This document shows positions 21,890 to 34,378 of a DNA stretch of 64,000 nt, piece by piece. Each line of letters opens with the position of its first letter. Positions within the stretch are counted from its first letter, which is position 1. Source of the DNA: Hepsetus odoe (taxonomy: Eukaryota > Chordata > Actinopteri > Characiformes > Hepsetidae); contig CM029367.1 in assembly GCA_017165825.1 (NCBI GenBank), positions 3,316,224 through 3,380,223 on the forward strand, given 5' to 3'. The position numbers and the translations under genes are program-made. The notes beneath the pieces were generated by a model. That model had not been told where the DNA came from. It worked only from the letters and a program-made list of their open reading frames with translations, and made no database searches.

Positions 21890-23410
21890 CCACCCGGAAA
21901 ATTCAAAACATGGACGCTCACAATTTGTACAAAACCGATCTCTGTTCCCGGTCCACCCGTTGTACTCATCTCTGTCTCCCCTTTCTCTGTCACTCTTCTC
22001 ACGGCTCCGGGTTTCAGGAGCTTTGGTTCATGCTGTGTTGACGCAACGAAAAGTGATTTTTATTTTTTTTTTTGGTGTGTTTGAGTTTTCTCTCTGTTCC
22101 CTGTTTGCTTTTTTTCGGGAGAAGAACACATAAAGGAAGGGTGAGATTTACCAGAGGTCTTGCAACATTCCAGGAGGGACCACAGGGTGTTTTTTCGAAC
22201 GGCTTCTGGCGAAAGATCAGGGAGGTCAACAACGGAGGCTTCATGCGCGACCACTGAGACGCAGGCAGCTTTGTCAAGTGAATCTCATCTGTGTTTCGCG
22301 TGCGTTGTGTGCTTACCGATATGAAAAGCATTGACTTACGTCCTCCAATTACAAAGGGGAGCACCATTGGAAGCATTCGCTGAAGATTTCCTCACCCAGG
22401 ACATGCAGAAAGAAACACTGATCCATTTCCCAACTCTAAGCGTACCACGCATATCAAAGCCTCACCTTCACGACAGAGACCTCTTTGGAGTAACCGAGCA
22501 ACACACACACACAAGGTCGCTGGGATTTGATGAGCATTCTTATGGAAAGATCGCGGACGGAGCATTTTGAAGGACAAAGGTTGCTCATGTAGTGTCTACT
22601 TAGAGGGAAGCGTAATGGGTTACAGTGCCTGAGTCAGCTTAGCGGTGGCACTGGGTATCTGGAACCATAGTACTGTGCAGAGCAGAGTGCCTCCAAGCAT
22701 GTTTATGCAAGCCAGACATAAAACCTTCTCTCTGTAATCGTTCCCTCCATCATGAACCAGCCCGAATCGCCTGACGACCCTCCGCCCTCGAGAGTGTACA
22801 TCCATATTGCCTTTATAATGTCGCAGTAGACTGTGCTTGGACCACCAAGTCCAAATGAATTCTGACAAAGTCCTGTATGTAAACTATAGTCCTTTTTTTT
22901 GTATTGTAACCATTACAAAAAGGGGTATCATGGCTGCATCTTATGTAATTTGCTAGAATAACCTTGATATTGATTTCCGTGGAGCGTTAGGTTTGATTTG
23001 AAATGTACTCGCAAAGCATGTGCAGTTAACCACTCCGGTCGTTCCACGTTTACGGCTTTTTAAAGCCGAGCAAAAAGAAAAGTTCCTACGTGTTATTTAG
23101 GCATCCAGCTGTTATAAAAATGTACACCTGTATCTTAAAAATGGCTGGATGCTTTTAAGGGAAAGTTTTCCTTTTAAGCCATGTTGCTTCTTTTCAGTAT
23201 ACATCATTGAAAGGAGTGCATCTGGAACGACTGCTGGCCCTAATGGTACCCCGAAGTTAATACAATGTTTAGAAAGAGAAGAAAAGGACTCTTATTTTTA
23301 TATCTTTTTGCATTCTGTTTCAACCAGAAGACTCTTGGCCATGTTACCAAACCAGACGGCTTACTGAATATAGCATGGGTCATAATTGCAATAAAGGTTT
23401 GGGAGACATG
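21890..23410 (+). other. gfra1: gfra1 3' UTR (inferred extent)
   Basis: This is about 1.5 kb of non-repetitive sequence between the gfra1 stop codon and the first good AATAAA hexamer. Short open frames in it have no recognisable product. Mammalian GFRA1 has a long 3' UTR, so use of a more distal site (for example ATTAAA near 24565) is possible. The end point is inferred, not seen. Confidence 0.6.
23390..23395 (+). promoter_or_regulatory. Candidate poly(A) signal AATAAA for gfra1
   Basis: A canonical AATAAA hexamer lies 1.5 kb after the gfra1 stop codon, in TTGCAATAAAGG. It is followed by TTTGGGAG and then GTGTTAGC, a moderately GT-rich downstream region. Confidence 0.5.
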
Positions 23411-24797
23411 GTGTTAGCTGCACTAGATGGACGTTTCCTAGGGCAGCTGATTTGCAGCAAGACCTACACTGAGTGTACAAGACTTTAGAGATGATTTTCT
23501 AACATCCCATCGCACTTTAGACAGCTGGCCTTTCACTCAACCAATTACAGAATAGCGGTCACCAACCCTGAGCCTGCAGCATCGAGTTCAAACCCCCTGC
23601 CAACCCTTATATTTACTCCCGATTGGCGTCGGAAGCTTTTGTGGGATCTCCAGGAGGATGGCTGGAGACCAACCTGCAAAATTCATGTCAGCCTTCTGCT
23701 TCATTTGTTGACCACCAGCTATCAAGTCACAAGCTTTTTCACTGTCACCAGGAACGGAGCTGCACCACAGAGTCGTTCATTGTGAATGAAGTAAACCCAC
23801 AACTGTGCCTACATTGCCATATCCCGCACTCAGGCTTTATTTGTCTCGGCCATGTGATTGGCTGATGTTGAAAAGCCCTGATGCGAATCCAAAAGTAGGA
23901 AACTTAGGAGGTGCTGCTTTTTTTCATTTTTCATTTGGCAGACTTCATCCTGGGAGAAGTAAATGCACAGCGTCCATGTGGGTTTGCCCTGCAATCGCGA
24001 TTAACAGATGGACCCTGAAAAAGAAAGGAATGAAAGCAGGGACAGAGTTTAAGTGTGTAACAGCACAGTGCTCCTCAAGTGTGGCCGTTCCTGGTACCAG
24101 TGAAAAAGCCCTTTGGCTTTCTTTCAGGAATATCGAATGAAACAAATGCCAGAGACTCTTGAGCTTACAGACCAGCCATCACTGCACCGCATCCCTCTTT
24201 CTTGCCTGTTCTCCCATTACATACAGCTGTACATACCCTAAACCCCACCTTCACCTGCCTCCCTCATCATCTGCAACCATCTGAGCGGATTTAACCTGTG
24301 AAATCAATTCGAAGTCAAAGCTCACCTGCTCTGTTTTGGGTGCAGAGCAGCCAGGCCTTGTGTTTTGTACACTCAGTGTAAGCCGGACCAAACGAATGTG
24401 CTCAGAAAGTCAGAAAAGTCTGAAAAACAAACAGCTGAACATAATCATCCACATCATACCGCTCATTAAAACAGAGGACTTATTCTTGATTATAAATGAA
24501 AGATTCCTCAGCTATCTGACGTATTTCTTCCTAGCTTGTGAAAACGTATTCTATGAAAACTATGATTAAAATGTTGACTCATCCAACCTTATACTGTGGT
24601 CTTTCACCATGAGTAGCGTACGGGGTGGTTAGGCTAACTTTGTACACAACTGAATAGATTTTTTGAATATATATAAATACCTGTAAAATTCATCTCTCTT
24701 TCAGTTACATCACAATTTATTGCCTTCAAAAAAGATTATATTAACCAGTAATACTGTGCCCTCATCAGGTTAAGATGTAAATCAGGATTGAGGTGTT

Positions 24798-24910
24798 AAG
24801 AATATCCATCCCTCCATCACTTATCCAAACCAGGGATGGCAGGAATTCAGAGTGAAAAGAGGAGAAACACCCTGAAAAGGTCACCAGTCCATCACATATG
24901 GATACCCTGC
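24798..24910 (-). mobile_element. SINE-B-like 3' fragment
   Basis: Reverse-strand CCATCACTTATCCAAACCAG, ACACCCTGAAAAGGTCACCA and GTCCATCACATATGG, the usual 3' part of this family. Confidence 0.55.
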
Positions 24911-25396
24911 TGACATTCCCCTGCCCCACAATAAAGGATTATAAAGCCTGTGTTTTAAAAAGTTGTTCAAGAGCATTTTTCAAGCCCTAAATGACCTAAA
25001 AGCCAAGGCCGAAATGTGCAGAAATAGATGAGTATGGGTTGTGCTTAAATCTAAGGAGCTTTTCTACTCTTCATTTGCACTGATTAAGTGAAAACCCTTC
25101 CTCTTCCCTTCAGAAACGCGTTATTAGCGAGAAAACTGATCCTCAGCGATCACTTCATTAACCCGTACGAGACAAGAGTCATTGCTTTTGCTATTTTACT
25201 CCGATGTAATTTTGCAGTTGCTTATTTAATGACAGTTACATATGAAATTACAAATTTTTACATTTTTACTGGCAGCCTTATTTCAGTTCCCATTTCAAAA
25301 CCAAGAGAAATCACACACTGAACTTTTCATTAAGTTCAAATGAAGTCGTTAAACCCTTCACTGAAGCATTCGTCAGGCTTCATGAACCTTAAAACT

Positions 25397-25522
25397 GACA
25401 TAAACCTACATTAACATGTAAAAAGGCTTATTCCAGCAACCATCTGGCTGCTTTGGTCATTTTTCGCTTCCAAAAATGGCAATCGATGCTTGCTAGAATA
25501 AGCCTGTATTAATGTTTATGTC
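25397..25522. mobile_element. Foldback (hairpin) element, MITE-like
   Basis: GACATAAACCTACATTAACA ... AAGGCTTATTCCAGCAAC on the left is matched in inverse by GCTTGCTAGAATAAGCC ... ATTAATGTTTATGTC on the right. An inner stem CATTTTT/AAAAATG is also present. Related left-arm sequence recurs near 26003-26110 and 32940-33010. Confidence 0.65.
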
Positions 25523-26799
25523 ATCTCATGTCACGTACTAACAGAAATGTGGTTTGAAAGTATATCATAGACAACTAATTAGAAATAAATGACACTCCCT
25601 GGAGCACCAGGTTCAATTCTTTGCCCAGAAACAGGCCTCAGATGAACAAGGCAGGCAACATTGCCGTTGGAAAGGTTTTCATTCCAAATGGCCACATCTC
25701 TGGCCTTTTCTGAGACCGTTTTAGAGGAACGTCCAACAGAGACTGACCTTTTCATGTCTTGCAATTGTACCTGTGGCTTCAGACCTGTTGTGTGTAGCTG
25801 CTTGTTGAACAGGCATCAGAAACTGAAACGAAATGCCAAGAACAAGGCCTTACATAATCTGATCACACTTGGACCTGGACCTGTAGGAGGATTAGTCTTT
25901 CAGAGTCTATTCTGAACCAGATTGGTCTTGCAAGAAGATGAAACATCCCAAACCTGTATGATTCAACTACACTGAAAAAAATGGACTATATGACCTTCAC
26001 CATTGACGTAAACCAACACGGACATTCATAAAGGCTTATTCCAACATCCATCCATTGTTGTTATAAGTGGCACTTGTGTAGGCTAACGTTATCAGTTGTC
26101 ATAAATTGGTTACCCCCGGTATAGTGTTGCCAAGGTCCACAAATAGCATATGTAATACACGGTGGTTATAAATCTGGCTCGCTATAAATCAGAGCTGGCT
26201 GGGTACGTTAAAGGACACAGAGAATCGTTCAAAAATAGGTGAAACTGGACAGTCACCACCATTTCTTTCACTCAATATGGATGAAGCCAATCATATTACG
26301 CTTTCAGGACGAAGTGGACAATCGCTGTCCACTCATCTCCTCCAAACCCTTGATGGTTGGAATTAGTTTTCGATTAAAACGGACTAATCACATGAACGGC
26401 CCATAATAAACTCAGTATAAACACTGAATTAATGAAGGATGCGCTTCGGCAGGAGTGAAATGTATTAAAAATCCATTATTATTCCATCTTCTGGCAAAAA
26501 TAAACAGACTTCATACAGACTAGCCCTCGAAAACGAGGGAAATTGAATTCTTGATAGGATGTGTCAAACTGCCTTTCAAATGCCAGAGATGGGATGATAA
26601 GTAATAATCCACAGAACTGCCAGAAATCACAACAACGCAATACGGATGGCTCATTTTTTTTGCCGTAGCTCTATAGATGGAGGCGCAAAAATAGTTTTTG
26701 CTCAAATCATCTTGACCAATAAGGAGTAACTGCAACCTGGAAAACACATGATTGTCTTTGTGCTGCATGTCATATTTCATGTTTGACTGTTTTAATAAT

Positions 26800-26965
26800 C
26801 ATTTTTTACTTTTTCCAGCCTGTTTCCTCCCACAACGAAAGCTGCAGCTGCCTGGGGTTAATGGTTTTGCTCAGGAACCCAATGGTGGTGCTGGAGGGGG
26901 GATTCGAACCTGTGACCTTTTGGTCCATAGGTGAGTATCCAACCACTGGACCACCTGCATCTAAT
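26800..26965 (-). mobile_element. SINE-C-like / SINE-B mosaic fragment
   Basis: TTTGCTCAGGAACCCAATGG matches 62217-62236 exactly, followed by GGATTCGAACCTGTGACC (B-box complement) and CCACTGGACCACC; the first 40 bp (GTTTCCTCCCACAACG) look like another family. Confidence 0.6.
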
Positions 26966-26987
26966 AATAAAAATATCAAAAGTCTTA

Positions 26988-27482
26988 AAACTTCTACTTT
27001 TGCTGCTCCTATTTCATCGTCTCCATTTCTTCCGGTCCTCTGCATCTTCCTTTTTCTCAGCAACTGTCTGCATGTCCTCTCTCACCACATCCATAAACCT
27101 CCTCTTTGTCCTACTTCTCCACTTGCCAGGCAGCTCCATCCTCAACACCCTTGAATCTCCTCTGTAGATGTGCAAACCAACACAATCTCACATCTCTGAC
27201 TTTGTCACCAAACTGTCAAACCCGAGCTGTCCCTCTGATATATTCACTTCTAATCCTGTCCATCCTCGTCCCTCCCTACACAAATCTTGGCATCTTCAAC
27301 TCTGACCCCTCTAGCTCTTCCGTCTGCACCCCCGCCTTCAACCCGCATAACATAGCTGGTCTCTTTACAGTCCTGTAAACCTTCCCTTTCACTCTTGCTG
27401 GTACCCTTCTGTCAATGATCACTCCCAACACTCTTCTCCACCTATTCCAACCTGCCTGCACTGTCTTCTTCACAGTTGCTAG
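26988..27482 (-). mobile_element. LINE 3' end, long degenerate copy
   Basis: Reverse-strand ORF pieces RVPARVKGKVYRTVKRPAML and CGLKAGVQTEELEGSELKMP match the intact copy at 43198-43692. It ends GGCTGCTCC-like without a clear tail; several frameshifts. Confidence 0.8.
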
Positions 27483-28179
27483 GGGTGATATTAAGAAATG
27501 GGATGATGCCCCTGTCTCTTGATTCTTAGTGCTCAGAATAATTGAGTAATGGCCGAGTTCACCGCCTGCTTCTAACATCCAAAAGCTCTTTTGGATGAGA
27601 GAAGTTGTCCACAATTAAAGCATAGAGGCCATTCAGACCAAAAGTGTTTCCATTCTTCAATACAAGGTCAAAGGGAAGGTATAGCAAGAAGTTCTCATAC
27701 ATCAGCAGCAGTGCAGAAGCTATCATCGCTAATATTAGTAATTGGTGGGGTGTCAGTCTGGGATCTGACAAGGATCCCTCAGGCACATGGAGTCCCTGCG
27801 CACATCAGCAGGAAAAAGCCATGTGTAGCCCCATTCACCTGCTACAACACTCTAATAATGAACATCCAGCTCATGCAAGTCTAATCATTGTCCTCAGGCA
27901 ACAATATGTCAAGCTGACTGTGTTTCCTCGGTGTGAAGGACAATATATTTGGCGAGAATATTTTCTAGGAAGACAGCATCGGTGTCAGTGCGTCTATGTG
28001 TGCATTTTTTAAAAGACTGTCTTTATGTTTGCACATACTTTTCTCTCAGAGAGTGGGCCTTTGGGAAGATTCTCTGCTGAAGCTTAGTCTCCTTTCAAGG
28101 ACAAGGACACTGTCATTTGTGATCATTTGTGATCGAGCCAAAAGAAAGTATTTCTGCTGTAACGTTTAGGCACTCGAAT

Positions 28180-28815
28180 TCAATGAAATTTATAGTCCTG
28201 TGACTTTCATCATATTTGTCTTGTTGAGGAACACTTCTCCAGATCTTCCTGAAGAACAGTGTTGTTGTCTCTCATTTTCAGTCCAGTCTCTGTACCTGAG
28301 CAGTTCTCCAGATCTTCCTGAAGAACAGTGTTGTTGTCTCTCATTTTCAGTCCATTCTCTGTACCTGAGCGGTTCTCCAGATCTTCCTGAAGGACAGTGT
28401 TGTTGTCTCTCATTTTCAGTCCAGTCTCTGTACCTGAGCAGTTTGATAGTTCTGTGTTGGTTAATCCACACAGTGATCTACGTCTGAACCTTCAAGCAGA
28501 ACAAAGCATCTAACTTAAGACAAGAAGCAGTGAAGAAACAAAGAACAGGTGCAGATGATTCCAGATGATCAGGTGATTCATTTACTGCTGATGTTTGAAT
28601 GCTGGGTGGTTGGAACCACTTTATCTAGAACCTTTAAACACTTTGCAACCTGGAGCAGTTCCCAATTTGTTCCCATTTCTTTTATTTAATTGACTCAATA
28701 TACCCAAGTTAAGACTGACATGCCAAAGGTAGTATTTCTGCACCAAGAATATGATTACAAAACAAAATATAAAGAAATGTGGGTGGCTCAAGACTTTTGC
28801 ACTGTACTGTATAGA
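28180..28815. mobile_element. Tc1/mariner-like element remnant
   Basis: The right end GTGGCTCAAGACTTTTGCAC is typical of Tc1-like termini. The interior shares sequence with 1-120 (inverted) and with family E fragments (TCCAGATCTTCCTGAAG...). No intact transposase. Confidence 0.5.
28235..28441. repeat. Tandem repeat, 3 units of 69 bp
   Basis: Units start TTCTCCAGATCTTCCTGAAG at 28235, 28304 and 28373 and end GTACCTGAGCAG or similar. The unit is 23 codons long, so long shadow frames appear on both strands; there is no coding evidence. Confidence 0.95.
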
Positions 28816-29659
28816 AATGTTATTATTACTGTGATATTAAGCCCCACAGGATATTGACTAATGGCCAGTAATTCACTTTTACTCCAGAAAACAAATTGGT
28901 TTTGTGAGACTTGTGCTTTACCCTCATCATATCTACCCTGAAAAATAAATAGCTGGGGAACCAAAGGCTCTTTGGCAATCATTATAAGGAAAAATATAAA
29001 AGATTCTTTAAAAACCAACCATATCCTGAACCTTTAATCACTTATAATAAATTCATTATATAACCTATAATGCAGCCTTTGCACACGATGGATTGCCATG
29101 GACAATAAACCTGATGTATGTAGTAAAAGAACAGAACACACTCTTACAAACCCAGTTTGAATTATTTCAGCATCCACTCATTGGCCTCTAATGTAAGTGA
29201 AAATGAAGGGATCTTGTTGTCCGTGGTAACCAATGTGACAGATAGATAGATTGTAAAAGTATGAATATTGACCATGATGCCTTTGATGATCTGAAAGTAA
29301 TGGTCATTTCGATAAATTTGCTTGGTACTCAAGCTCAATACGCTTGGAGGAGAACAATAACCAGCAGCTACATCAGCTAACAGACAGCCATGGAATGCTG
29401 GGGAGCATCCAACCTTTCCAGTAAGAGTAAGGCCAATTATGATCTCTGAGACTGTGGCATTGACCCTGTGATCTCCCGAAGAAGGGTCAATGCTTAGACA
29501 ATTGCGCCTCTAGGGAGCCTAGGAAGAGATAAATTATCTCGCTGAATGAGCGAAATTTCTCCACTGTGTAAGAAGCTTCCTTTTGCTGACACTGAAATTT
29601 TCCCAACTTCAGAGGTGAACTCAGTTTCACTCATTCACTCATTCAGTCCATCACCCATG

Positions 29660-29855
29660 CCCAGGGGACGATCTCTAATCCACCTGATGTGCAAGTCTTT
29701 GGACGGTGGGAGGAAACCGAAGCTCCTGGTGGAAACCCAAACATGGGAAGAGCATCTCCACTCCACAGAGAAAGAACCAGGACCTTCTCAACTGGGAATT
29801 AAACCCTGGAACTTCTCACTGTAAGGCAACAGTGCTACACACTGCCTCACCGTGC
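29660..29855 (-). mobile_element. SINE-B-like copy
   Basis: Reverse strand: GGACGGTGGGAGGAAACCGA, GGAATTAAACCCTGGAAC (B-box complement) and ACACACTGCCTCACCGTGCT at the head. Confidence 0.7.
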
Positions 29856-30544
29856 TACGGACTTAGGACGTGTAGCTGGTCCTTGAACTTTCCAAAAGGG
29901 CAACTCTTGCTTAGAGCACAGAGAAATAGAACAGCCAGAAGTTTTTCGGGATTGCTCATCAGTACGACAACAGCACCAAAGTGCATGGATCCCATTGTGT
30001 TCTGAGGGTGAGAGGCATGTTACTGAGGTTTTCGCACAATGCGCTTAGGCACACACGCTAACTGAAGAGGCATTCTTCTCACGGTGTGGGTGTACGTGAC
30101 CCCGAAACAACTCCAGGCTTTGTAGCCGGCTTGATCATTGGCTGTCGGATGAGGACAATTACCAGACATAAGTGGGACATAATGGTATAAAGATTGAGGT
30201 CTGGAAAGCCCATCAATCTTCTGCGCAAAGGTCGACTGGACGGGCTATTCTAACACAATGGGCAGAGGAGGGCTGAGAGTCACCACTCATAATGCCATGG
30301 TCTCGTGAATGACAAAGAAAACATGTTGTATTAGGAAATGAGTCAGAGTCCATTTAAAAGTCACTGATTACAATGCCCACCCAATGAATGCTCAACGCAC
30401 ATGATGTACATGCACAGCATACCTAGCTTCTCATTGTGAAAAGCACTTGAGCCATTCTCCCAGCCTATTGGTCAGAGGTCGAGTGACTAATATTCTGACT
30501 GCAGGACAGTTTAGCGGCTTTACTAAATAGACTTCACTTTCCTT

Positions 30545-30789
30545 AAGGGCAGCGTCCTAGTGGTTAGGGATCAGAAGTACATGGGTTCAAATACCAGACC
30601 AGTCGCTTGCTCTGAGGTACCCTAGTGCAAGGTACCATCCCCATCACTGCTCCCCAGGTGCCTTCAATAGCTGCCCCCTGCTGCACGGTGTGTGTGTACG
30701 TAAAACGCAGAGGTTGAATTTTATTTCATCTGTGTGCAGTGCTGTTTCCCCGGTGATGGTACTAGTCACTTTCACTTCACTTTCATTTT
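30545..30789 (+). mobile_element. SINE-A, near full-length copy
   Basis: GGGCAGCGTCCTAGTGGTTA head, CATGGGTTCAAATACC B-box, GAGGTACCCTAGTGCAAGGT core, tail GTCACTTTCACTTCACTTTC. Confidence 0.88.
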
Positions 30790-30914
30790 GCAAACAGTGC
30801 TTGAAATGCAGTTTATTCACAGGAGAAATACCCTTAATTGCCTTTAATTGACGATGTTGTTCAAACAGATCTGGCAATTTCAAAAGCGCATATGTGTTAA
30901 GTGAATCGCCAGCC

Positions 30915-31190
30915 TTCTATCCTTGTCTGGGAAACTGGAACGATGATTTCTGGACGAATGAGAGCACAACAGGCCTGGTTGGTCAAAATGAGAAGCCTAA
31001 TGTTTGAAAGAGCTGAACTCCTTAACCCATCTGTGAAACGTTCTGTAGGTAGTGTCATGGTTTGAGCCTGTTTTCCTGCATCTGAGTCAAGACAGACAGC
31101 TATTACTGATGAAACTGAATTCTGAATTAAACCAGCAAACCCTTAAAAATGTCAGGATGTTGATGGAAAAGAGAGCGTGGGTTATTCAGA
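30915..31190 (+). mobile_element. Tc1-like transposase remnant (tentative)
   Basis: CTGTGAAACGTTCTGTAGGT followed by AGTGTCATGGTTTGAGCCTG and TTTTCCTGCATCTG resembles the KHGGGSVMVWGCF-type block in order but is badly decayed. Confidence 0.4.
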
Positions 31191-31329
31191 TTTCCAGTTG
31201 TAGAATGAATTTGTACAGATTTCCAGCCGTGTGGATTATAAAGCATATATATATATATATTGTAGTCGCCTTCAGCCTTTCAGCTGTGATACTACCAATC
31301 TGCCTGGTCACCGACACAGATAAATAGAA

Positions 31330-31354
31330 AGGCAGACATACATATAGATAGATC

Positions 31355-31396
<42 letters not shown>

Positions 31397-31457
31397 GAGA
31401 TCGATAGATAGACAGATAGACAGACAGACAGACAGACAGAGAGATAGATAGATAGAC

Positions 31458-31488
<31 letters not shown>

Positions 31489-31517
31489 TAGATAGATAAA
31501 TAGAAAGGCAGACATAC

Positions 31518-31567
<50 letters not shown>

Positions 31568-31613
31568 ATAGAAAGGCAGACATACAGATAAATAGATAGA
31601 CAGTCAGACAGGC

Positions 31614-31644
<31 letters not shown>

Positions 31645-31645
31645 T

Positions 31646-31707
<62 letters not shown>

Positions 31708-31754
31708 ACAGGCAGACAGACAGACAGGCAGACAGACAGACAGGGCAAGCAGAC

Positions 31755-31804
<50 letters not shown>

Positions 31805-31851
31805 ACAGGCAGACAGACAGACAGGCAGACAGACAGACAGGGCAAGCAGAC

Positions 31852-31926
<75 letters not shown>

Positions 31927-31980
31927 CAGACAGGCAGGTAGACAGATAGACAGAAAGATAGACAGGCATGGCAAGCAGAC

Positions 31981-32019
<39 letters not shown>

Positions 32020-32086
32020 AAGGCAGACATACAGATAAATAGATAGACAGTCAGACAGACAGACAGACAGACAGACAGATAGATAT

Positions 32087-32148
<62 letters not shown>

Positions 32149-32260
32149 GGATGGATGGACTGGCAGGCGGACAGACAGATGGACGGACAGACCGACAGAG
32201 AGATAGTAGGATGGATGGATGGATGAATGAACGGATGGATGGATGAACAGATGATCAGAT
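31330..32260. repeat. GATA/GACA compound satellite (Bkm-type), with GGAT end
   Basis: Over 0.8 kb of alternating GATA and GACA runs with recurring spacers (AAATAGAAAGGCAGACATAC; CAGGGCAAGCAGACAGAAAG), ending in GGATGGAT/GAATGAAC repeats. Higher-order duplication is visible: the spacer blocks occur three or more times. The 419-residue reverse-strand frame of IYLS/VCLS repeats is a by-product. Confidence 0.97.
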
Positions 32261-33096
32261 GAAGATATGGATAGAGAGAAGGAGAGAGAGAGTAAAGTAG
32301 AGAGAAAGATGGAGGCCCTGCTTCTGTTTAACACCAGAACTGAACTCGAATCACCCAGAACAACATGCAAAACGTCCACAGTAAGATGAAACTGTTGCTT
32401 TCCTTCCTTTTTATTTCTTCTTTCCACAAAACACAATCCAGCCACCTTTCCAGTCGGCTGAACGTTTTAACAGCTGTCTCCAATAACCAGACCAATCAGT
32501 GACTCACGCTGGAAGACTCGTGCGCGTCCTCAAGAACACACAGTGCTTTTGAACACCTGTGGAAACAAGAGTTAACCATCAAAGCAGGAGGCTCTTTCCC
32601 AATCTGGAACATCTACTGTAGGACCCTGTGCTGGTGGGCCTGTGAGGAACATGCTGGTGGAGCTGGTCTGGATAAATAACACAGGACACTGCTGCTTGGT
32701 TAACAAACATCAACTGGCAGAATTCAAAAGGCGTAATTAAGCAAAATGTAGGTTTAAAATAAGCGTTGTTTGCAGGGAAGTCAGGGTCAATGTCCACTTA
32801 TTTTGTGGGACAGCAGTTGTAAAAATAAAGCTTTACTGTTGGATGTTCTTAAGGCTACATGAGATCTGCATAAGACCAGCCTGAACTAGCCTGAACCCAT
32901 GTAGACATTTAGGTGTCCTAGAAGCGTCAGTGCGACAGTGGGGGCATGAACCTTAAAAATGTCTATGTAGGTCAACGTCAGCTGTCATAAAAGGCTTATA
33001 TAGATACCTTACACGTTTGGAGTGTAATGTCTGCATGAAACCATATTTAATGATTCAAAACATATAACCTCTATTTATAGGCGATAAGTCATTTGA

Positions 33097-33302
33097 AAGT
33101 GAAAGTGACTACTTGTCACTGTAAACACAAAGTAAACCACAACGAAATGCTTCCTCTGTGTTTAGCCCAAAAACACCGTGCAGCACCCAGGGAGAAGTGA
33201 TGGGGATGGTACCTTGCTCAAGGGTGCCTCAGGGCAATAGGATTCAAACCCAAGACCTTCTGATCCTGTGACTGAATCCCTAAACTCTAGACCACTGCTG
33301 CT
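33097..33302 (-). mobile_element. SINE-A copy
   Basis: AAGTGAAAGTGACTACTTGT tail side, GGTACCTTGCTCAAGGGTGC core, TAGACCACTGCTGC head. Confidence 0.87.
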
Positions 33303-34378
33303 ACTTGGGGACTTTAGAGAAAAAAATGGGCTTAAATATCCCTTGCCTGGGTAACAGAATTCTCTTATATGGATTTGGAAACTATTGAATTAGACCAGAT
33401 AGGGGAGGGTTTGCTTTTATTTGAGATCAGCTTCAGCTCATCACCTGTCTCTGTGGGTGGACCCCAGTTTGATTGCAAGGCCAAAAAAAATGGCTTAACT
33501 CACTCCTGGTGACAATCAAGACGTATTTCCTCGCAAAGCACCTTCCCAGCTGAACTATAAAGCAGAAAGTGCAACTATATGGGCACTGCAGAGCTGAGAA
33601 AATGGACAATAACAGAAAAATTTGGAATCCAGACATGTCTAGGCTAATTGAATGCACATGGGGTTAGTGGGAAATTAGGCCCATTGGATTTTTCCCCAAT
33701 ACATCTTTTTAAGAGTCTATTGACAAACAAATATATAAACATAAACAGCTGAAGCCTCAGAGGCTTCGAGGAGGCTGTACGTGCATTGCACTGTGGAGCA
33801 TTGGATTAGGCAGGAGTTCAATACAGACTACTAATGAAACAGTGTTCCGCTGTCATTTCCACTTCAAGGACTTCTCGTGGTGAACGGGGGACAGGTGGAC
33901 AAAAAAAAAAGTAAACAAACAAGGCAGGAGACTGCAGTCTGCTCAGGTCGGCCGGGTGGTTTAGACACAAGTACCAAGGTGCCGAGCCCTCGCCTTTGAA
34001 GTCGCCCGGTTTCTGCTGTGAGGCATCAATAAGAGCGCTGGCCACGGCGATGCCTGCCGGGACAAACACAGGACGGGAGGGAGAGAAGAGAGCAGAGCTG
34101 AGCTTCAAAGAACAGTGCCCGGCAGTGGGGCAGGTGAGTCCTGAAAAAGCGCTTGACCTCCCAAACAAAACAGCAGATTGACATCAAGGCCAGAACAACT
34201 TCATTTGGAAGAAGTCTGTGGAATCGACTTGTGGAACCAGGCTGGAAACTAAATTACAGATCACACATTTCCGCTTGGCATTGGAGATATTTCACCACGA
34301 GTTGAATTTGAGATGTAAAAGCTAAAAATAAAATATAGAAAAATGCAAATTTATTAAAGTTACTAGATCATTCTCTTT

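Larger units (their letters stand above)
1..23410 (+). other. gfra1: gfra1 gene, 3' part (introns, six coding exons, 3' UTR)
   Basis: This is the 3' half of a GDNF family receptor alpha-1 gene; 5' exons (signal peptide, domain 1) are not in the window. The six coding segments join without a frame break and each has AG/GT borders. Exon sizes are 352, 110, 135, 200, 45 and 159 nt including the stop. Introns are 2914, 2760, 3091, 2699 and 1634 bp. GFRA1 binds dimeric GDNF on the cell surface and recruits the RET tyrosine kinase; it is held by a GPI anchor. GFRA1 is preferred over GFRA2 because of KKYRSAYISPC, VPPKHSYGM, YADCLLSYSGLIG and VWQPMPPVQTTT. The teleost a/b paralogue cannot be decided here. 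The upstream limit is the window edge; the 3' limit is inferred from a poly(A) signal. Confidence 0.92.
23411..31329. other. Intergenic region downstream of gfra1
   Basis: No exon is recognised on either strand. It contains a foldback element, a LINE tail, a 3 x 69 bp array, a Tc1-like piece, and SINE-A/B copies. Long parts (23.4-24.7 kb, 26.1-26.7 kb, 28.8-29.6 kb, 30.0-30.5 kb) carry nothing I can name. Confidence 0.7.

Noticed and set aside
28190..28487. Open frames of 67-95 codons with a 23-residue repeat
   Set aside because: Produced by a 69-bp tandem repeat in transposon-derived DNA; open on both strands because the unit is a multiple of three.
31186..32445. 419-codon reverse-strand open frame
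   Set aside because: Pure translation of GATA/GACA repeats (IYLS/VCLS); no protein family, no codon signal.
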